This document shows, in pieces, positions 51,867-60,560 of a stretch of 64,000 nucleotides of DNA. How positions within the stretch are numbered: position 1 is the first letter of the stretch; the number at the start of each line of letters is the position of its first letter. The notes below the pieces were generated by a model. That model did no database searches, had not been told where the DNA came from, and worked only from the letters and a program-made list of their open reading frames with translations. Origin of the DNA: CAYPKW01 sp964411425 (GTDB lineage Bacteria > Pseudomonadota > Alphaproteobacteria > Dongiales > Dongiaceae); the NCBI GenBank assembly GCA_964411425.1, contig CAYPKW010000003.1:32211-96210 (forward strand), given 5' to 3'. The translations under genes and the position numbers were made by a program.

Positions 51867-53222
51867 ATGAGCGAGGATGCGGAAGACAATCGCCTTTCCG
51901 GTCGCCTGATCCGCTACGCCCGCGTCGGCACGGCGGTCGGCGGGCTCGCCGCGCGTCTCGCCGGCCAGCGCTACCTGGGGGTCAAGCTCGACCGCGGCCG
52001 GCACGCGGCCGAGCTGCGCCTAGCGCTGGGCGGCCTCAAGGGGCCGCTCATGAAGGTGGCGCAGCTCATGGCGACGATCCCCGACGCGCTCCCGCGCGAG
52101 TACGCGGGCGAACTTGCGCAACTGCAGGCGAACGCCCCCGCCATGGGCTGGCCGTTCGTCAAGCGGCGCATGGCGGCCGAGCTCGGCCCCGACTGGCGGC
52201 GCCGGTTCACCTCGTTCGAGCGCGAGGCGGCGCACGCCGCCTCGCTCGGTCAAGTCCACCGCGCCACCGCCGGCGGCCGGCGGCTCGCCTGCAAGCTGCA
52301 ATACCCGGACATGCAGTCGGCGGTAGAGGCCGATTTGCGCCAGCTCAATCTCGCGCTCGCGATCTACGAGCGCTACGACCGCGCCGTCGCGACCGGCGAG
52401 ATCCACGCCGAGATCGCGGCGCGGCTGCGCGAGGAGCTCGACTACGAGCTCGAGGCGCGCCACATGCGGCTCTATCGCGCCATGCTGGCCCGCGAGAAGG
52501 GCGTGCACGTGCCCGAGGCGGTCGACGAGCTTTCGACGCGCCGGCTGCTGACCATGACCTGGCTCGACGGCGTGCCGCTGCTATCGTTCATTGCCGGCGA
52601 GCGGGACATCGCGGCGCGCAACCGGGTGGCGCTCGGCATGTTCCGCGCCTGGTACGTGCCGTTCTACGAGTACGGCGTCATTCACGGCGACCCGCATCTG
52701 GGCAACTACACGGTGCGTCCCGACGCCTCGCTCAACCTGCTCGACTTCGGCTGCATCCGCGTCTTCCACGGCAGGTTCGTTGCGGGCGTGATCGACCTCT
52801 ACAACGCGCTCGTTCACGAGGACGAGGCGCTCGCCGTGCACGCCTACGAGAGCTGGGGGTTCAAGGGCCTCACCCGCGACACCATCGCGGTGCTGAACCG
52901 CTGGGCGCGCTACGTCTACGGCCCGCTGATGGAGGATCGGGCGCGCCGCATCCAGGAGGCGGGTTCGGGCGTGTACGGCCGCGAGGTGGCAGAGGGCGTG
53001 CACGCCGACTTGCGCCGGCTGGGCCCGGTCACGCCGCCGCGCGAGTTCGTCTTTATGGATCGGGCCGCCATCGGATTGGGCTCGGTCTTCATGCACTTGA
53101 AGGCGGAAGTGAATTGGTACCGGCTGTTCCACGACCTCGTCGACGGCTTCGATTTGCAGGTCCTCATGAAGCGCCAGGCGAAGGCGCTAAAGGCCGCCGG
53201 GATGCCGCCGGTCGAGCCTTGA
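51867..53222 (+). CDS. ABC1/UbiB/AarF family atypical kinase
   Basis: 451 residues from ATG 51867, 8 bases after the pepF stop. Kinase-like motifs: KVAQLMATIPDALP where the family's KxGQ is KVAQ; A-rich loop AAHAASLGQVHRA; catalytic GVIHGDPHLGNY and LLDFGCIR (metal-binding Asp). The KVAQ form is usual in an alphaproteobacterial branch. The family acts on ubiquinone biosynthesis or lipid transport. The long in-frame extension upstream is a shadow of pepF. Confidence 0.9.
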   Translation: MSEDAEDNRLSGRLIRYARVGTAVGGLAARLAGQRYLGVKLDRGRHAAELRLALGGLKGPLMKVAQLMATIPDALPREYAGELAQLQANAPAMGWPFVKRRMAAELGPDWRRRFTSFEREAAHAASLGQVHRATAGGRRLACKLQYPDMQSAVEADLRQLNLALAIYERYDRAVATGEIHAEIAARLREELDYELEARHMRLYRAMLAREKGVHVPEAVDELSTRRLLTMTWLDGVPLLSFIAGERDIAARNRVALGMFRAWYVPFYEYGVIHGDPHLGNYTVRPDASLNLLDFGCIRVFHGRFVAGVIDLYNALVHEDEALAVHAYESWGFKGLTRDTIAVLNRWARYVYGPLMEDRARRIQEAGSGVYGREVAEGVHADLRRLGPVTPPREFVFMDRAAIGLGSVFMHLKAEVNWYRLFHDLVDGFDLQVLMKRQAKALKAAGMPPVEP

Positions 53223-53280
53223 GAAACCCCCGCCGGTTGTGCATTGTGGCGCTCTCTCGAGGGGGAGCCTGTCGGAATCG

Positions 53281-54438
53281 ATGAAGATCGGCATTGCGAG
53301 AGAGCGCCGAGCGGGCGAGGCGCGCGTCGCGGTCTCGCCCGATACCGTGAAGAAGCTGGTCGGCCTGGGCGCGCGGGTGAGCGTGGAAGGGGGCGCCGGG
53401 GCCGGCGCCAACTTTACCGACGAGGCGTTCAGCGCGGCCGGCGCCGAAATCGCGCCCGACGAGAGGGCGGCGTTCATGGACGCCGACATCGTGCTCAAGG
53501 TGCAGCGCCCGCTTGCGCCCGCCGAGGGCGGGCCGGACGAGCTAGCGCTCATGAAGCGCGGGGCGGCGCTCATAGGCATGCTGGCGCCCTACGCAGCGAA
53601 AGCCGACGCGGCCCGCTATGCCGAGCGCGGCATCATCGCCTTCGCCATGGAGTTCATGCCGCGCATCAGCCGCGCCCAGGCCATGGATGTACTGTCCTCG
53701 CAGTCCAATCTTGCCGGCTACAAGGCGGTGCTCGACGGCGCGGCCGAGTTCGGGCGCGCCTTCCCGATGATGATGACGGCGGCCGGCACCATCGCGCCGG
53801 CCCGCGTCCTGGTAATGGGCGCCGGCGTCGCCGGCCTGCAAGCCATCGCCACCGCCCGGCGCCTCGGCGCCATCGTGTCGGCGACCGACGTGCGGCCCGC
53901 CGCCAAGGAGCAGGTGCGCAGCCTCGGCGCCACCTTCGTCGCGGTCGAGGACGAGGAATTCCGCGCCGCCGAGACCGCCGGCGGCTACGCCAAGGAGATG
54001 AGTGCCACCTACCGGGCGAAGCAGGCGGCGCTCATCGCCGAGACCATCAAGAAGCAGGACGTGGTCATCGCCACCGCGCTCATCCCCGGCCGGCCCGCGC
54101 CGATACTGATCACCGAGGACATGGTGAAGTCGATGAAGCCGGGATCGGTCATCGTCGATCTCGCGGTCGAGCAGGGCGGCAACTGCCCGCTCAGCGAGCC
54201 GGGCAAGGTGGCGGTGAAGCACGGCGTCAAGCTGGTCGGGCATCTCAACGTGCCGAGCCGGCTCGCCACCGACGCCAGCGCGCTCTACGCGCGCAACCTG
54301 CTGGCTTTCGTCGGCCTGCTGATCGACAAGGAGAGCAAGGAATTGCGGATCGACTGGAACGACGAGATCATCGCCGGCACGGTGCTCACCCGCGACGGCA
54401 GGATCGTGCATCCGGCGCTGGTGGGCGGAGGGAGCTGA
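53281..54438 (+). CDS. pntAA: NAD(P) transhydrogenase subunit alpha 1 (PntAA)
   Basis: NAD-binding domain I of the proton-pumping transhydrogenase, 385 residues. MKIGIARERRAGEARVAVSP at the start, the Rossmann loop VLVMGAGVAGLQAIATARRL, and VVIATALIPGRPAPILIT confirm it. The start is ATG 53281; an in-frame GTG/ATG 14 codons earlier is not supported. A split PntA (AA plus AB) is the alphaproteobacterial arrangement known from Rhodospirillum rubrum. First gene of pntAA-pntAB-pntB. Confidence 0.96.
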   Translation: MKIGIARERRAGEARVAVSPDTVKKLVGLGARVSVEGGAGAGANFTDEAFSAAGAEIAPDERAAFMDADIVLKVQRPLAPAEGGPDELALMKRGAALIGMLAPYAAKADAARYAERGIIAFAMEFMPRISRAQAMDVLSSQSNLAGYKAVLDGAAEFGRAFPMMMTAAGTIAPARVLVMGAGVAGLQAIATARRLGAIVSATDVRPAAKEQVRSLGATFVAVEDEEFRAAETAGGYAKEMSATYRAKQAALIAETIKKQDVVIATALIPGRPAPILITEDMVKSMKPGSVIVDLAVEQGGNCPLSEPGKVAVKHGVKLVGHLNVPSRLATDASALYARNLLAFVGLLIDKESKELRIDWNDEIIAGTVLTRDGRIVHPALVGGGS

Positions 54439-54442
54439 CGAC

Positions 54443-54751
54443 ATGCCGGAAACATCGATCGCGCACGCCCCCTTCATCGAGGGCTTCACGGTCTTCGTGC
54501 TGGCCTGCTTCGTCGGCTACTACGTGGTGTGGCGGGTGACGCCGGCCCTCCATTCCCCGCTGATGTCAGTCACCAACGCGATCTCCAGCGTGATCATCGT
54601 CGGCGCGCTGATCGCCGCCGGGCCGGCCGATTTCGGCTTCTCCGAGGCGATGGGCTTCCTCGCCGTCGCGCTCGCCTCGGTCAATATCTTCGGCGGCTTC
54701 ATCGTGACCCAGCGCATGATTTCAATGTTCAAGAAGAAGGCGAAGAAGTAG
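54443..54751 (+). CDS. pntAB: NAD(P) transhydrogenase subunit alpha 2 (PntAB)
   Basis: 102-residue membrane subunit with three helices: FVLACFVGYYVVWRV, ISSVIIVGALIAAG and LASVNIFGGFIVTQRMISMF, followed by KKKAKK. Four bases after pntAA, with GGAG before the ATG. It makes part of the proton channel with PntB. Confidence 0.96.
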   Translation: MPETSIAHAPFIEGFTVFVLACFVGYYVVWRVTPALHSPLMSVTNAISSVIIVGALIAAGPADFGFSEAMGFLAVALASVNIFGGFIVTQRMISMFKKKAKK

Positions 54752-54754
54752 GGC

Positions 54755-56143
54755 ATGGAATCGTTCGCGCCCTACGCCTATCTCGCCGCCGCCGTGTGCT
54801 TCATCATGGCGCTGCGCGGGCTCTCGTCGCCTGTGTCGGCTGGCGCCGGCAACCGCTTCGGCATTGCCGGCATGGCCATCGCCGTCGCCACCACGGCGCT
54901 GGCGCCGGGGGTGGTGAGCTACGCCACCATCCTCGCCGGCATCCTCGCCGGCGGCGCCATCGGCAGCTTCATCGCCATGCGCATCAAGATGACGGCGCTG
55001 CCGCAGCTCGTCGCCGCCTTCCACAGCCTGGTCGGGCTGGCCGCGGTGCTGGTCGCCGCGGCCGCCTACTATTCGCCCGCGGAGTACGGCATCGGGGTGG
55101 CGGGCGACATCGAGACGGCGAGCCTCATCGAGATGGGCTTGGGCGTCGCCATCGGCGCCGTCACCTTCACCGGCTCGATCGTCGCCTTCGCCAAATTGCA
55201 GGGTCTCGTCAGCGGTGCCCCGCTCGTGTTCAGGGGCCAGCACCCGCTCAACGCGGCGATCGGCCTTGCCATCGTGGGGCTCATCGTCGGCCTGGCGGCG
55301 GTCGAATCCGAGCCCCTGTTCTGGCTCTTGGTCGCGCTGTCGCTGTCGGTGGGATTCCTTCTCATCCTGCCGATCGGCGGCGCCGACATGCCGGTCGTGG
55401 TCTCGATGCTGAACTCCTACTCGGGCTGGGCCGCCTGCGGCATCGGCTTCACGCTCGGAAACAACCTGCTGATCGTCACCGGCGCGCTCGTCGGCTCCTC
55501 GGGCGCCATCCTCAGCTACATCATGTGCAAGGGGATGAACCGCTCGATCATCAACGTGATCCTGGGCGGCTTCGGTACCGACGCGGGAGCTGTGCCGGCG
55601 GCGGGCGCGAGCGGCGACCGGCAGGTCAAGTCGGGCAGCGCCGAGGATGCCGCCTTCATTCTCAGGAACGCGAGCTCGGTCATCGTCGTGCCGGGCTACG
55701 GCATGGCGGTGGCGCAGGCCCAGCACGCGCTGCGCGAAATGGCGGACCTGCTCAAGAACGAGGGGGTGAGGGTGTCCTACGCCGTGCACCCGGTGGCGGG
55801 CCGCATGCCGGGCCACATGAACGTGCTGCTGGCCGAGGCCAACGTGCCTTATGACGAGGTGTTCGAGCTCGACGACATCAACCGGGACTTTCCCGCGACC
55901 GACGTGGCCTTCGTGATCGGCGCCAACGACGTGACCAATCCGGCTGCCAAGAACGATCCCAAGAGCCCGATCTACGGCATGCCGATCCTCGACGTCGAGG
56001 CGGCGAAGACGGTGCTGTTCGTCAAGCGCACGATGGCCTCGGGCTACGCCGGGGTCGAGAACGAATTGTTCTTCCGCGACAACACCATGATGCTGTTCGG
56101 CGACGCCAAGAAGGTGTGCGAGGGGATCGTGAAGGCGCTCTGA
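54755..56143 (+). CDS. pntB: NAD(P) transhydrogenase subunit beta (PntB)
   Basis: 462 residues. The first 270 are membrane helices (ALPQLVAAFHSLVGLAAVLV; ASLIEMGLGVAIGAVTFTGS), the last 180 are the NADP-binding domain III: VIVVPGYGMAVAQAQHAL, YAVHPVAGRMPGHMNVLLAE and FVIGANDVTNPAAK. The enzyme uses the proton gradient to reduce NADP with NADH. The stop is followed by a GC hairpin at 56147-56166 without a T-run. Confidence 0.96.
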   Translation: MESFAPYAYLAAAVCFIMALRGLSSPVSAGAGNRFGIAGMAIAVATTALAPGVVSYATILAGILAGGAIGSFIAMRIKMTALPQLVAAFHSLVGLAAVLVAAAAYYSPAEYGIGVAGDIETASLIEMGLGVAIGAVTFTGSIVAFAKLQGLVSGAPLVFRGQHPLNAAIGLAIVGLIVGLAAVESEPLFWLLVALSLSVGFLLILPIGGADMPVVVSMLNSYSGWAACGIGFTLGNNLLIVTGALVGSSGAILSYIMCKGMNRSIINVILGGFGTDAGAVPAAGASGDRQVKSGSAEDAAFILRNASSVIVVPGYGMAVAQAQHALREMADLLKNEGVRVSYAVHPVAGRMPGHMNVLLAEANVPYDEVFELDDINRDFPATDVAFVIGANDVTNPAAKNDPKSPIYGMPILDVEAAKTVLFVKRTMASGYAGVENELFFRDNTMMLFGDAKKVCEGIVKAL

Positions 56144-56192
56144 GCCCGGGCGGACTCCGCCGCCCGCCAAGCGTAAAGCAAGGCGTCTACCT

Positions 56193-56380
56193 AAAAGGGG
56201 CAGGTCTTTCATTTTGCCCTATCTTACCCGGGCCGACGGTCGTGCGGCCGGCATCGCCCTGGCGTAGTTGGAGGGTGGCCATACCCAGACCGCGATCGCT
56301 GAAGCCGCCGGGCTGTCGGTGTCGCGCGTCAGCCGGCTGGTAAAGGCGTACCAGGCAAAAGGCAAGACCTGACCCCTTTT
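56193..56380 (+). pseudogene. Remnant of a REP-associated (RAYT-like) transposase element
   Basis: Bounded by near-inverted repeats aaaaggggcaggtctt (56193-56208) and aagacctgaccccttt (56364-56379). Inside, one plus-strand frame ending at TGA 56370 reads LEGGHTQTAIAEAAGLSV then SRVSRLVKAYQAKGKT, like the C-terminal helix-turn-helix of RAYT-type transposases. A TAG stop (56265) interrupts it upstream and all of the catalytic domain is missing. So this is an internally deleted copy, not a gene. The assignment to RAYT rests on the ends and the C-terminal helix pattern. Confidence 0.65.
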
Positions 56381-56425
56381 GTACGGACCTCTGGCGCAGC
56401 CAGTCGGCGTATCGCATGAGGGAAG

Positions 56426-56629
56426 CTAGTAGCCCTCGCGGTCCATGCGCTTGCGCAGGAGCTTGCGATGGCGGCGCACCGCCTCGGCCTTCTCGCGCGC
56501 CCGGCGCTCGGAGGGTTTTTCGTAACTGCGGCGCAGTTTCATTTCCCGGAAGACGCCCTCGCGCTGCATCTTCTTCTTCAGCGCGCGCAGGGCCTGATCG
56601 ACGTTGTTGTCGCGGACGACGACTTGCAC
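56426..56629 (-). CDS. rpsU: 30S ribosomal protein bS21
   Basis: 67 residues: VQVVVRDNNVDQALRALKKK then MQREGVFREMKLRRSYEKPS and a basic C terminus (RKLLRKRMDREGY), the usual bS21. The start is a GTG at 56629 with AAGGAG 11 bases upstream; a longer open frame runs into non-coding sequence. The gene is monocistronic and divergent from the peptide deformylase gene. Confidence 0.95.
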   Translation of the reverse strand: MQVVVRDNNVDQALRALKKKMQREGVFREMKLRRSYEKPSERRAREKAEAVRRHRKLLRKRMDREGY

Positions 56630-56796
56630 GGTTTCCGGCTCTCCTTCCCGACTTCCGATTGAAACATGCCCCGCTGCCGGCGCGACGCCACTAGACGCGG
56701 CCGACCCTCGGGGCGCGCCTTGGTAGCACGGCGACCCGGACTTGTGAAGCCCGCCGGGCGCTTGCAATCGATCGTCGATGGCCCATAGTTGGCCAC

Positions 56797-57363
56797 ATGG
56801 CCATCCTCAAGATCGCGCGCATGGGCCATCCCATCCTGCGCCGCCGGGCGGACCCGTTAGCGGACCCGCGGGCGCCGGAAATCCGCCGGCTCGTCAATGA
56901 CATGCTGGACACGCTCGCCGACGCGGGCGGCATCGGGCTGGCGGCGCCGCAGGTGCACGTGCCGTGGCGGGTCGTGATCTTCGAGGTGCCGCCGGGGCGC
57001 GCCGGCGGGGACGCGGTGCCGATGACGGTGCTGGTGAATCCGGAAATCGAGGCGGCGGGGCCAGAATCCGACCTCGGCTGGGAAGCCTGCCTGTCGGTGC
57101 CTGGGTTGACCGGCGTGGTGGCGCGCTTGCGGTGCATCCGCTATCGCGGCCTGACGCCTGCCGGCGAGCGCATCGAGCGCGAGGCGGAGGGCTACCACGC
57201 GCGCGTCGTGCAGCACGAATGCGACCACCTGGATGGCGTCCTCTACCCCATGCGCATGACCGACCTGTCGCTGCTGGCCTTCGTCGAGGAACTGCGCCAT
57301 GGCGCGCCGCAGCCGCTGGACGGCGAGAGCGTGCCGGCCCCTGCCGAGTTGGACGCGGAGTAG
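56797..57363 (+). CDS. def: Peptide deformylase
   Basis: Removes the formyl group from new proteins; 188 residues. The three motifs are GIGLAAPQ, EACLSVPG (Cys metal ligand; usually EGCLS, here Ala for Gly) and QHECDHLDG (HExxH). The Ala in motif 2 is typical of the second, shorter class of alphaproteobacterial deformylases, so a housekeeping def may also exist elsewhere. It precedes the COQ9-family gene by 3 bases. Confidence 0.93.
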   Translation: MAILKIARMGHPILRRRADPLADPRAPEIRRLVNDMLDTLADAGGIGLAAPQVHVPWRVVIFEVPPGRAGGDAVPMTVLVNPEIEAAGPESDLGWEACLSVPGLTGVVARLRCIRYRGLTPAGERIEREAEGYHARVVQHECDHLDGVLYPMRMTDLSLLAFVEELRHGAPQPLDGESVPAPAELDAE

Positions 57364-57366
57364 CGC

Positions 57367-58014
57367 ATGGCCGCCGACGCCCGCGAGAGCGCGCGCGAAA
57401 GGCTGCTGTTCGCCACCCTGTCGCACGTGGCCTTCGACGGCTGGACGCGCACCGCGCTGCTGGCGGGGGCCAAGGACGCAGGCGCGTCGCCTGCCACGGT
57501 GCTCGACCTCTTTCCCGGCGGCATGGCCGAGCTGATCGAATACTACAACCGCCTCGCTGACCTCGGCATGGCGGAGGCGCTAGCAACCCTCGACCTCTCC
57601 GCCATGAAGGTGCGCGAGCGCGTCGCTACGGCGGTGCGCCTGCGCCTCGAGCAGAACGCCTCGCACCGGGAGGCGGTCCGCCAGGGACTTTCGTTCCTGG
57701 CACTGCCGCAGAACATGGCGCTCGGCGCGCGCTGCCTTTACCGCACCGTCGATGCCATCTGGTACGCCGCAGGCGACCGCTCGACCGACCACAATTTCTA
57801 TACGAAGCGCGGATTGCTCGCCGGCGTCTATGGCGCGACGGTGCTGTACTGGCTCAACGACAAGTCGCCTGAGTTCGGGGCGACCTGGGCCTTCCTCGGC
57901 CGGCGCATCGCCGACCTCATGCGGGTACCGCCGGCGCTAGGCCGCCTCGCCGAGCTGGCCCGGAAGCTGCCCGACCCGTTCCGCATCCTGGCCCGCCGCA
58001 GGGCGGGACGCTGA
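57367..58014 (+). CDS. COQ9 family protein
   Basis: 215 residues. COQ9 proteins bind isoprenoid lipids and help ubiquinone hydroxylation. Segments typical for the alphaproteobacterial form: ALLAGAKDAGASPATVLDLF, GMAELIEYYNRLADLGM, LALPQNMALGARCLYRTVDA and IWYAAGDRSTDHNFYTKRGL. The N-terminal part resembles a TetR-like helix bundle. It follows def closely and converges with purK, with 3 bases between them. Confidence 0.9.
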   Translation: MAADARESARERLLFATLSHVAFDGWTRTALLAGAKDAGASPATVLDLFPGGMAELIEYYNRLADLGMAEALATLDLSAMKVRERVATAVRLRLEQNASHREAVRQGLSFLALPQNMALGARCLYRTVDAIWYAAGDRSTDHNFYTKRGLLAGVYGATVLYWLNDKSPEFGATWAFLGRRIADLMRVPPALGRLAELARKLPDPFRILARRRAGR

Positions 58015-58017
58015 TCA

Positions 58018-59106
58018 CTACCGGCGCGGCGAGAGCCGCGTCACGTGGCCCATCTTGCGCCCCGGGCGCGTTTCGCGCTTGCCATAGAGGTGCAGCCTGG
58101 CGCCCGGCTCGGCCAGAATGTCGCGCCAGGCGTTCGCCTCCTCGCCGATCAGGTTCTTCATCACCGCGTCCGCGTGGCGCTCCACCGAGCCCAAGGGCAG
58201 GCCGCAGATGGCGCGCACGAACTGCTCGAACTGGCTGGTCGCGCAGGCGTCGATGGTCCAGTGGCCCGAGTTGTGCGGGCGCGGCGCCAGCTCGTTCACC
58301 AGCACCTCGCCCGCCGGCGTCACGAACATCTCGACGGCCAGCAGCCCCACCACCTTGAGCTCTTCCGCGACGTGGCGGCTGATCGCCTCCGCTTTCATGG
58401 CGAGCGCTGGCGAGATGCGCGCCGGCACGACGGTGGTGTCGAGGATGTGGCTGCGGTGGTGGTTCTCGACCGGTGGATAGACGGCGGTCTGGCCGTCGTG
58501 TCCACGCGCGAGGATGACGGAGACTTCCTGCGAGAATTCGACGTAGGCCTCGAGGATGCCGAGCTCGGCCCCCATCTTGGCCCAGGCCTCGTCCGGCTTG
58601 GTGCCGGCCTCGATGCGGACCTGGCCCTTGCCGTCATAGCCGAGTTGCGCCGTCTTTAAGACGCATGGGTAGCCCAGCGTGCGCGCCGCCCGCCCCAGCG
58701 CCTGCGGCCCGCCCACCTCCATGTAGCGGGCGGTCGCCACCTTGATCGAGGCGAGGAAATCCTTCTCGCGCAGCCGCTGCTGGCAGATGTGCAGGACTTT
58801 CGGCGACGGCCGGGTCGGCTTCAGGCGGGCGAGGAACTCGGCGGTGGCGTCGGGCACGTTCTCGAACTCGAAGGTGACCACGTCCACCGCCGCCGCGAAC
58901 GAGGCGAGCGCCGTCTCGTCGCCGTAGGCGGCCACCGTCTCGGCCGCCGCGACCTGCGCCGCCGGCCCGCCCGGCTCGGGGCTGTAGACGTGGACGCGAA
59001 AGCCGAGCCGGGCCGCGGCCAGCGCAGTCATGCGGCCGAGCTGGCCGCCGCCCAGCATTCCGATGCAGGCGCCGGGCGCGAAGCTCTGGCCGCCCTCGGC
59101 GCCCAC
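58018..59106 (-). CDS. purK: 5-(carboxyamino)imidazole ribonucleotide synthase (PurK)
   Basis: ATP-grasp enzyme of purine biosynthesis that makes N5-CAIR from AIR; 362 residues. IGMLGGGQLGRMTALAAARL at the N terminus, VTFEFENVPDA, LKTAQLGYDGKGQ (ATP loop), VNELAPRPHNSGHWTIDAC. GTG start at 59106, just after the purE stop (3 bases apart). Confidence 0.96.
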   Translation of the reverse strand: MGAEGGQSFAPGACIGMLGGGQLGRMTALAAARLGFRVHVYSPEPGGPAAQVAAAETVAAYGDETALASFAAAVDVVTFEFENVPDATAEFLARLKPTRPSPKVLHICQQRLREKDFLASIKVATARYMEVGGPQALGRAARTLGYPCVLKTAQLGYDGKGQVRIEAGTKPDEAWAKMGAELGILEAYVEFSQEVSVILARGHDGQTAVYPPVENHHRSHILDTTVVPARISPALAMKAEAISRHVAEELKVVGLLAVEMFVTPAGEVLVNELAPRPHNSGHWTIDACATSQFEQFVRAICGLPLGSVERHADAVMKNLIGEEANAWRDILAEPGARLHLYGKRETRPGRKMGHVTRLSPRR

Positions 59107-59109
59107 GTC

Positions 59110-59619
59110 TCACTCCTTCGCCGGCGTCGCGTCCAGCGGGCGTTCGCCGACCGCCGCGGTCTGCCGCTCGCGCCAGCCGTCGAGGGCCTTGGCCACCGCC
59201 GCGTCACCCAGCGCCAACACGGCCGCCGCCAGGAGCGCCGCGTTGATCGCCCCGGCCTTGCCGATGGCGAGCGTGCCGACCGGCACGCCGGCCGGCATCT
59301 GCACGATCGACAGCAGGCTGTCCACGCCCTTGAGGGCGCGGCTTTCGATGGGGACGCCGAACACCGGCAACGGCGTCAGCGAGGCAAGCATGCCCGGCAG
59401 ATGCGCCGCCCCGCCGGCCGCGGCGACGATCACCTTGAGGCCGCGCCCGCGCGCCTTTTCCGCGTAGGCGAAGAGCCGGCGCGGCGTGCGATGGGCGGAT
59501 ACGATGCGCGCCTCGAAGGCAACGCCGAGGCTCTCCAGAGTCGCCGCCGCGTGCCGCAGGGTGTGCCAGTCGGACTGGCTGCCCATGACGATGCCGACGG
59601 CCGGAGCGGCATTGGGCAT
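59110..59619 (-). CDS. purE: N5-carboxyaminoimidazole ribonucleotide mutase (PurE)
   Basis: Converts N5-CAIR to CAIR; 169 residues. VGIVMGSQSDWHTLRHAAAT at the start, AHRTPRRLFAYA (catalytic His) and AAAGGAAHLPGMLASLT. The order purE-purK with PurK present marks the class I bacterial pathway. ATG 59619. Confidence 0.96.
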   Translation of the reverse strand: MPNAAPAVGIVMGSQSDWHTLRHAAATLESLGVAFEARIVSAHRTPRRLFAYAEKARGRGLKVIVAAAGGAAHLPGMLASLTPLPVFGVPIESRALKGVDSLLSIVQMPAGVPVGTLAIGKAGAINAALLAAAVLALGDAAVAKALDGWRERQTAAVGERPLDATPAKE

Positions 59620-59742
59620 GAGGCAATAATCCCTTCTAAGTCAGTATTTTAGCGGGCATTCTGGCGGCGCGCGCGGGTCATTATTGGGGTTCGGCCGCGG
59701 CAAAGCAAGGATAGCCGCGATGGCGCGCGCTCACCAATCGTT

Positions 59743-59769
59743 AACCGATAACCATGACAAGTATCGGTT
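59743..59769. promoter_or_regulatory. Inverted repeat AACCGATA/TATCGGTT, possible operator
   Basis: Two perfect 8-bp arms (59743-59750, 59762-59769) spaced by 11 bases, within a wider GTTAAC...GTTAAC dyad (59740-59776). It lies in the gap between purE and the GGDEF gene, in a relatively AT-rich stretch. If the GGDEF start is 59829, this is upstream regulatory DNA. Confidence 0.4.
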
Positions 59770-59828
59770 TGTTAACGTCGATTGCGATTGCCAAGGTTTC
59801 CGCCCGTCCACATATTCCCGGTTGCAAG

Positions 59829-60560
59829 ATGCGGATCGTCGACAACAACACCGCCGCCGGCGTGGGCCCGGCCGGACCGCTGCAGTCGCCGGCCAAGGCC
59901 GCGAGGCCTGCCGCGGCGCCGGCGCAACTACCGCGCCGCGCCGATTCCCTGACCGTTCTCGGCATTCCGGAGAGCGAATTGTCGCCTGCCGTCCGCGCGG
60001 CGCTGCAAACGCTGATGGCGGAGGTGGATCGGATGCGCCGGGAGCTCGACCAGTCGCGCCAGCGCATCGATCATCTGGAGCGCCTGGCCGACGAGGACAC
60101 CCTGCTGCCGCTCGCCAACCGCCGCGCCTTCGTGCGCGAGCTTTCGCGCATGATGTCGTTCGCCGAGCGTTACGGGTCCACCGGCGGCGTCGTCTACTTC
60201 GACGTCAACCATCTGAAGCGAGTCAACGACGCGCACGGTCACGCCGCCGGCGACGCGGCGCTGCGTCGGATTACGGAGATCCTGCGCGCCAAGGTGCGCG
60301 AATCCGACTTGATCGGGCGGCTGGGCGGCGACGAGTTCGGCGTGGCGCTTGCCCAGCTCGAGCCGTCGGCGGTCGTCGAGAAGGCCCAGATGCTCGCCGC
60401 GGCCATCGACGCCGCGCCGTTCGAGTGGAACGGCGCCAAGATCGCGTTGTCGGTGGCGTGGGGCGCCTATCCCTTCAAAGGCTCGGAGCTGGCCGACGAC
60501 GCGCTCGAGGCGGCCGACCGCGCCATGTACGACCGCAAGCGCGAGGAGGTCGCCCGCTAG
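59829..60560 (+). CDS. GGDEF-domain protein (diguanylate cyclase)
   Basis: Makes c-di-GMP from two GTP. Counting from ATG 59829 there are 243 residues: a low-complexity Ala/Pro stretch, a short coiled coil (LMAEVDRMRRELDQSRQRI), then the GGDEF domain. The active-site motif GGDEF and the inhibitory RxxD (RESD five residues before) are intact, and FDVNHLKRVND carries the metal Asp. ATG 59754 is possible but covers the inverted repeat at 59743. No membrane helix or sensor is seen. Its TAG stop lies in the left CTAG of the element at 60557. Confidence 0.87.
   Translation: MRIVDNNTAAGVGPAGPLQSPAKAARPAAAPAQLPRRADSLTVLGIPESELSPAVRAALQTLMAEVDRMRRELDQSRQRIDHLERLADEDTLLPLANRRAFVRELSRMMSFAERYGSTGGVVYFDVNHLKRVNDAHGHAAGDAALRRITEILRAKVRESDLIGRLGGDEFGVALAQLEPSAVVEKAQMLAAAIDAAPFEWNGAKIALSVAWGAYPFKGSELADDALEAADRAMYDRKREEVAR

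Noticed and set aside
56147..56166. GC hairpin after pntB as an intrinsic terminator
   Set aside because: Stem of 7 bp without a following T-run; cannot be called a terminator with confidence.
54722..56212. Minus-strand frame of 496 codons opposite pntB
   Set aside because: His/Arg/Asp-rich antisense shadow of pntB.
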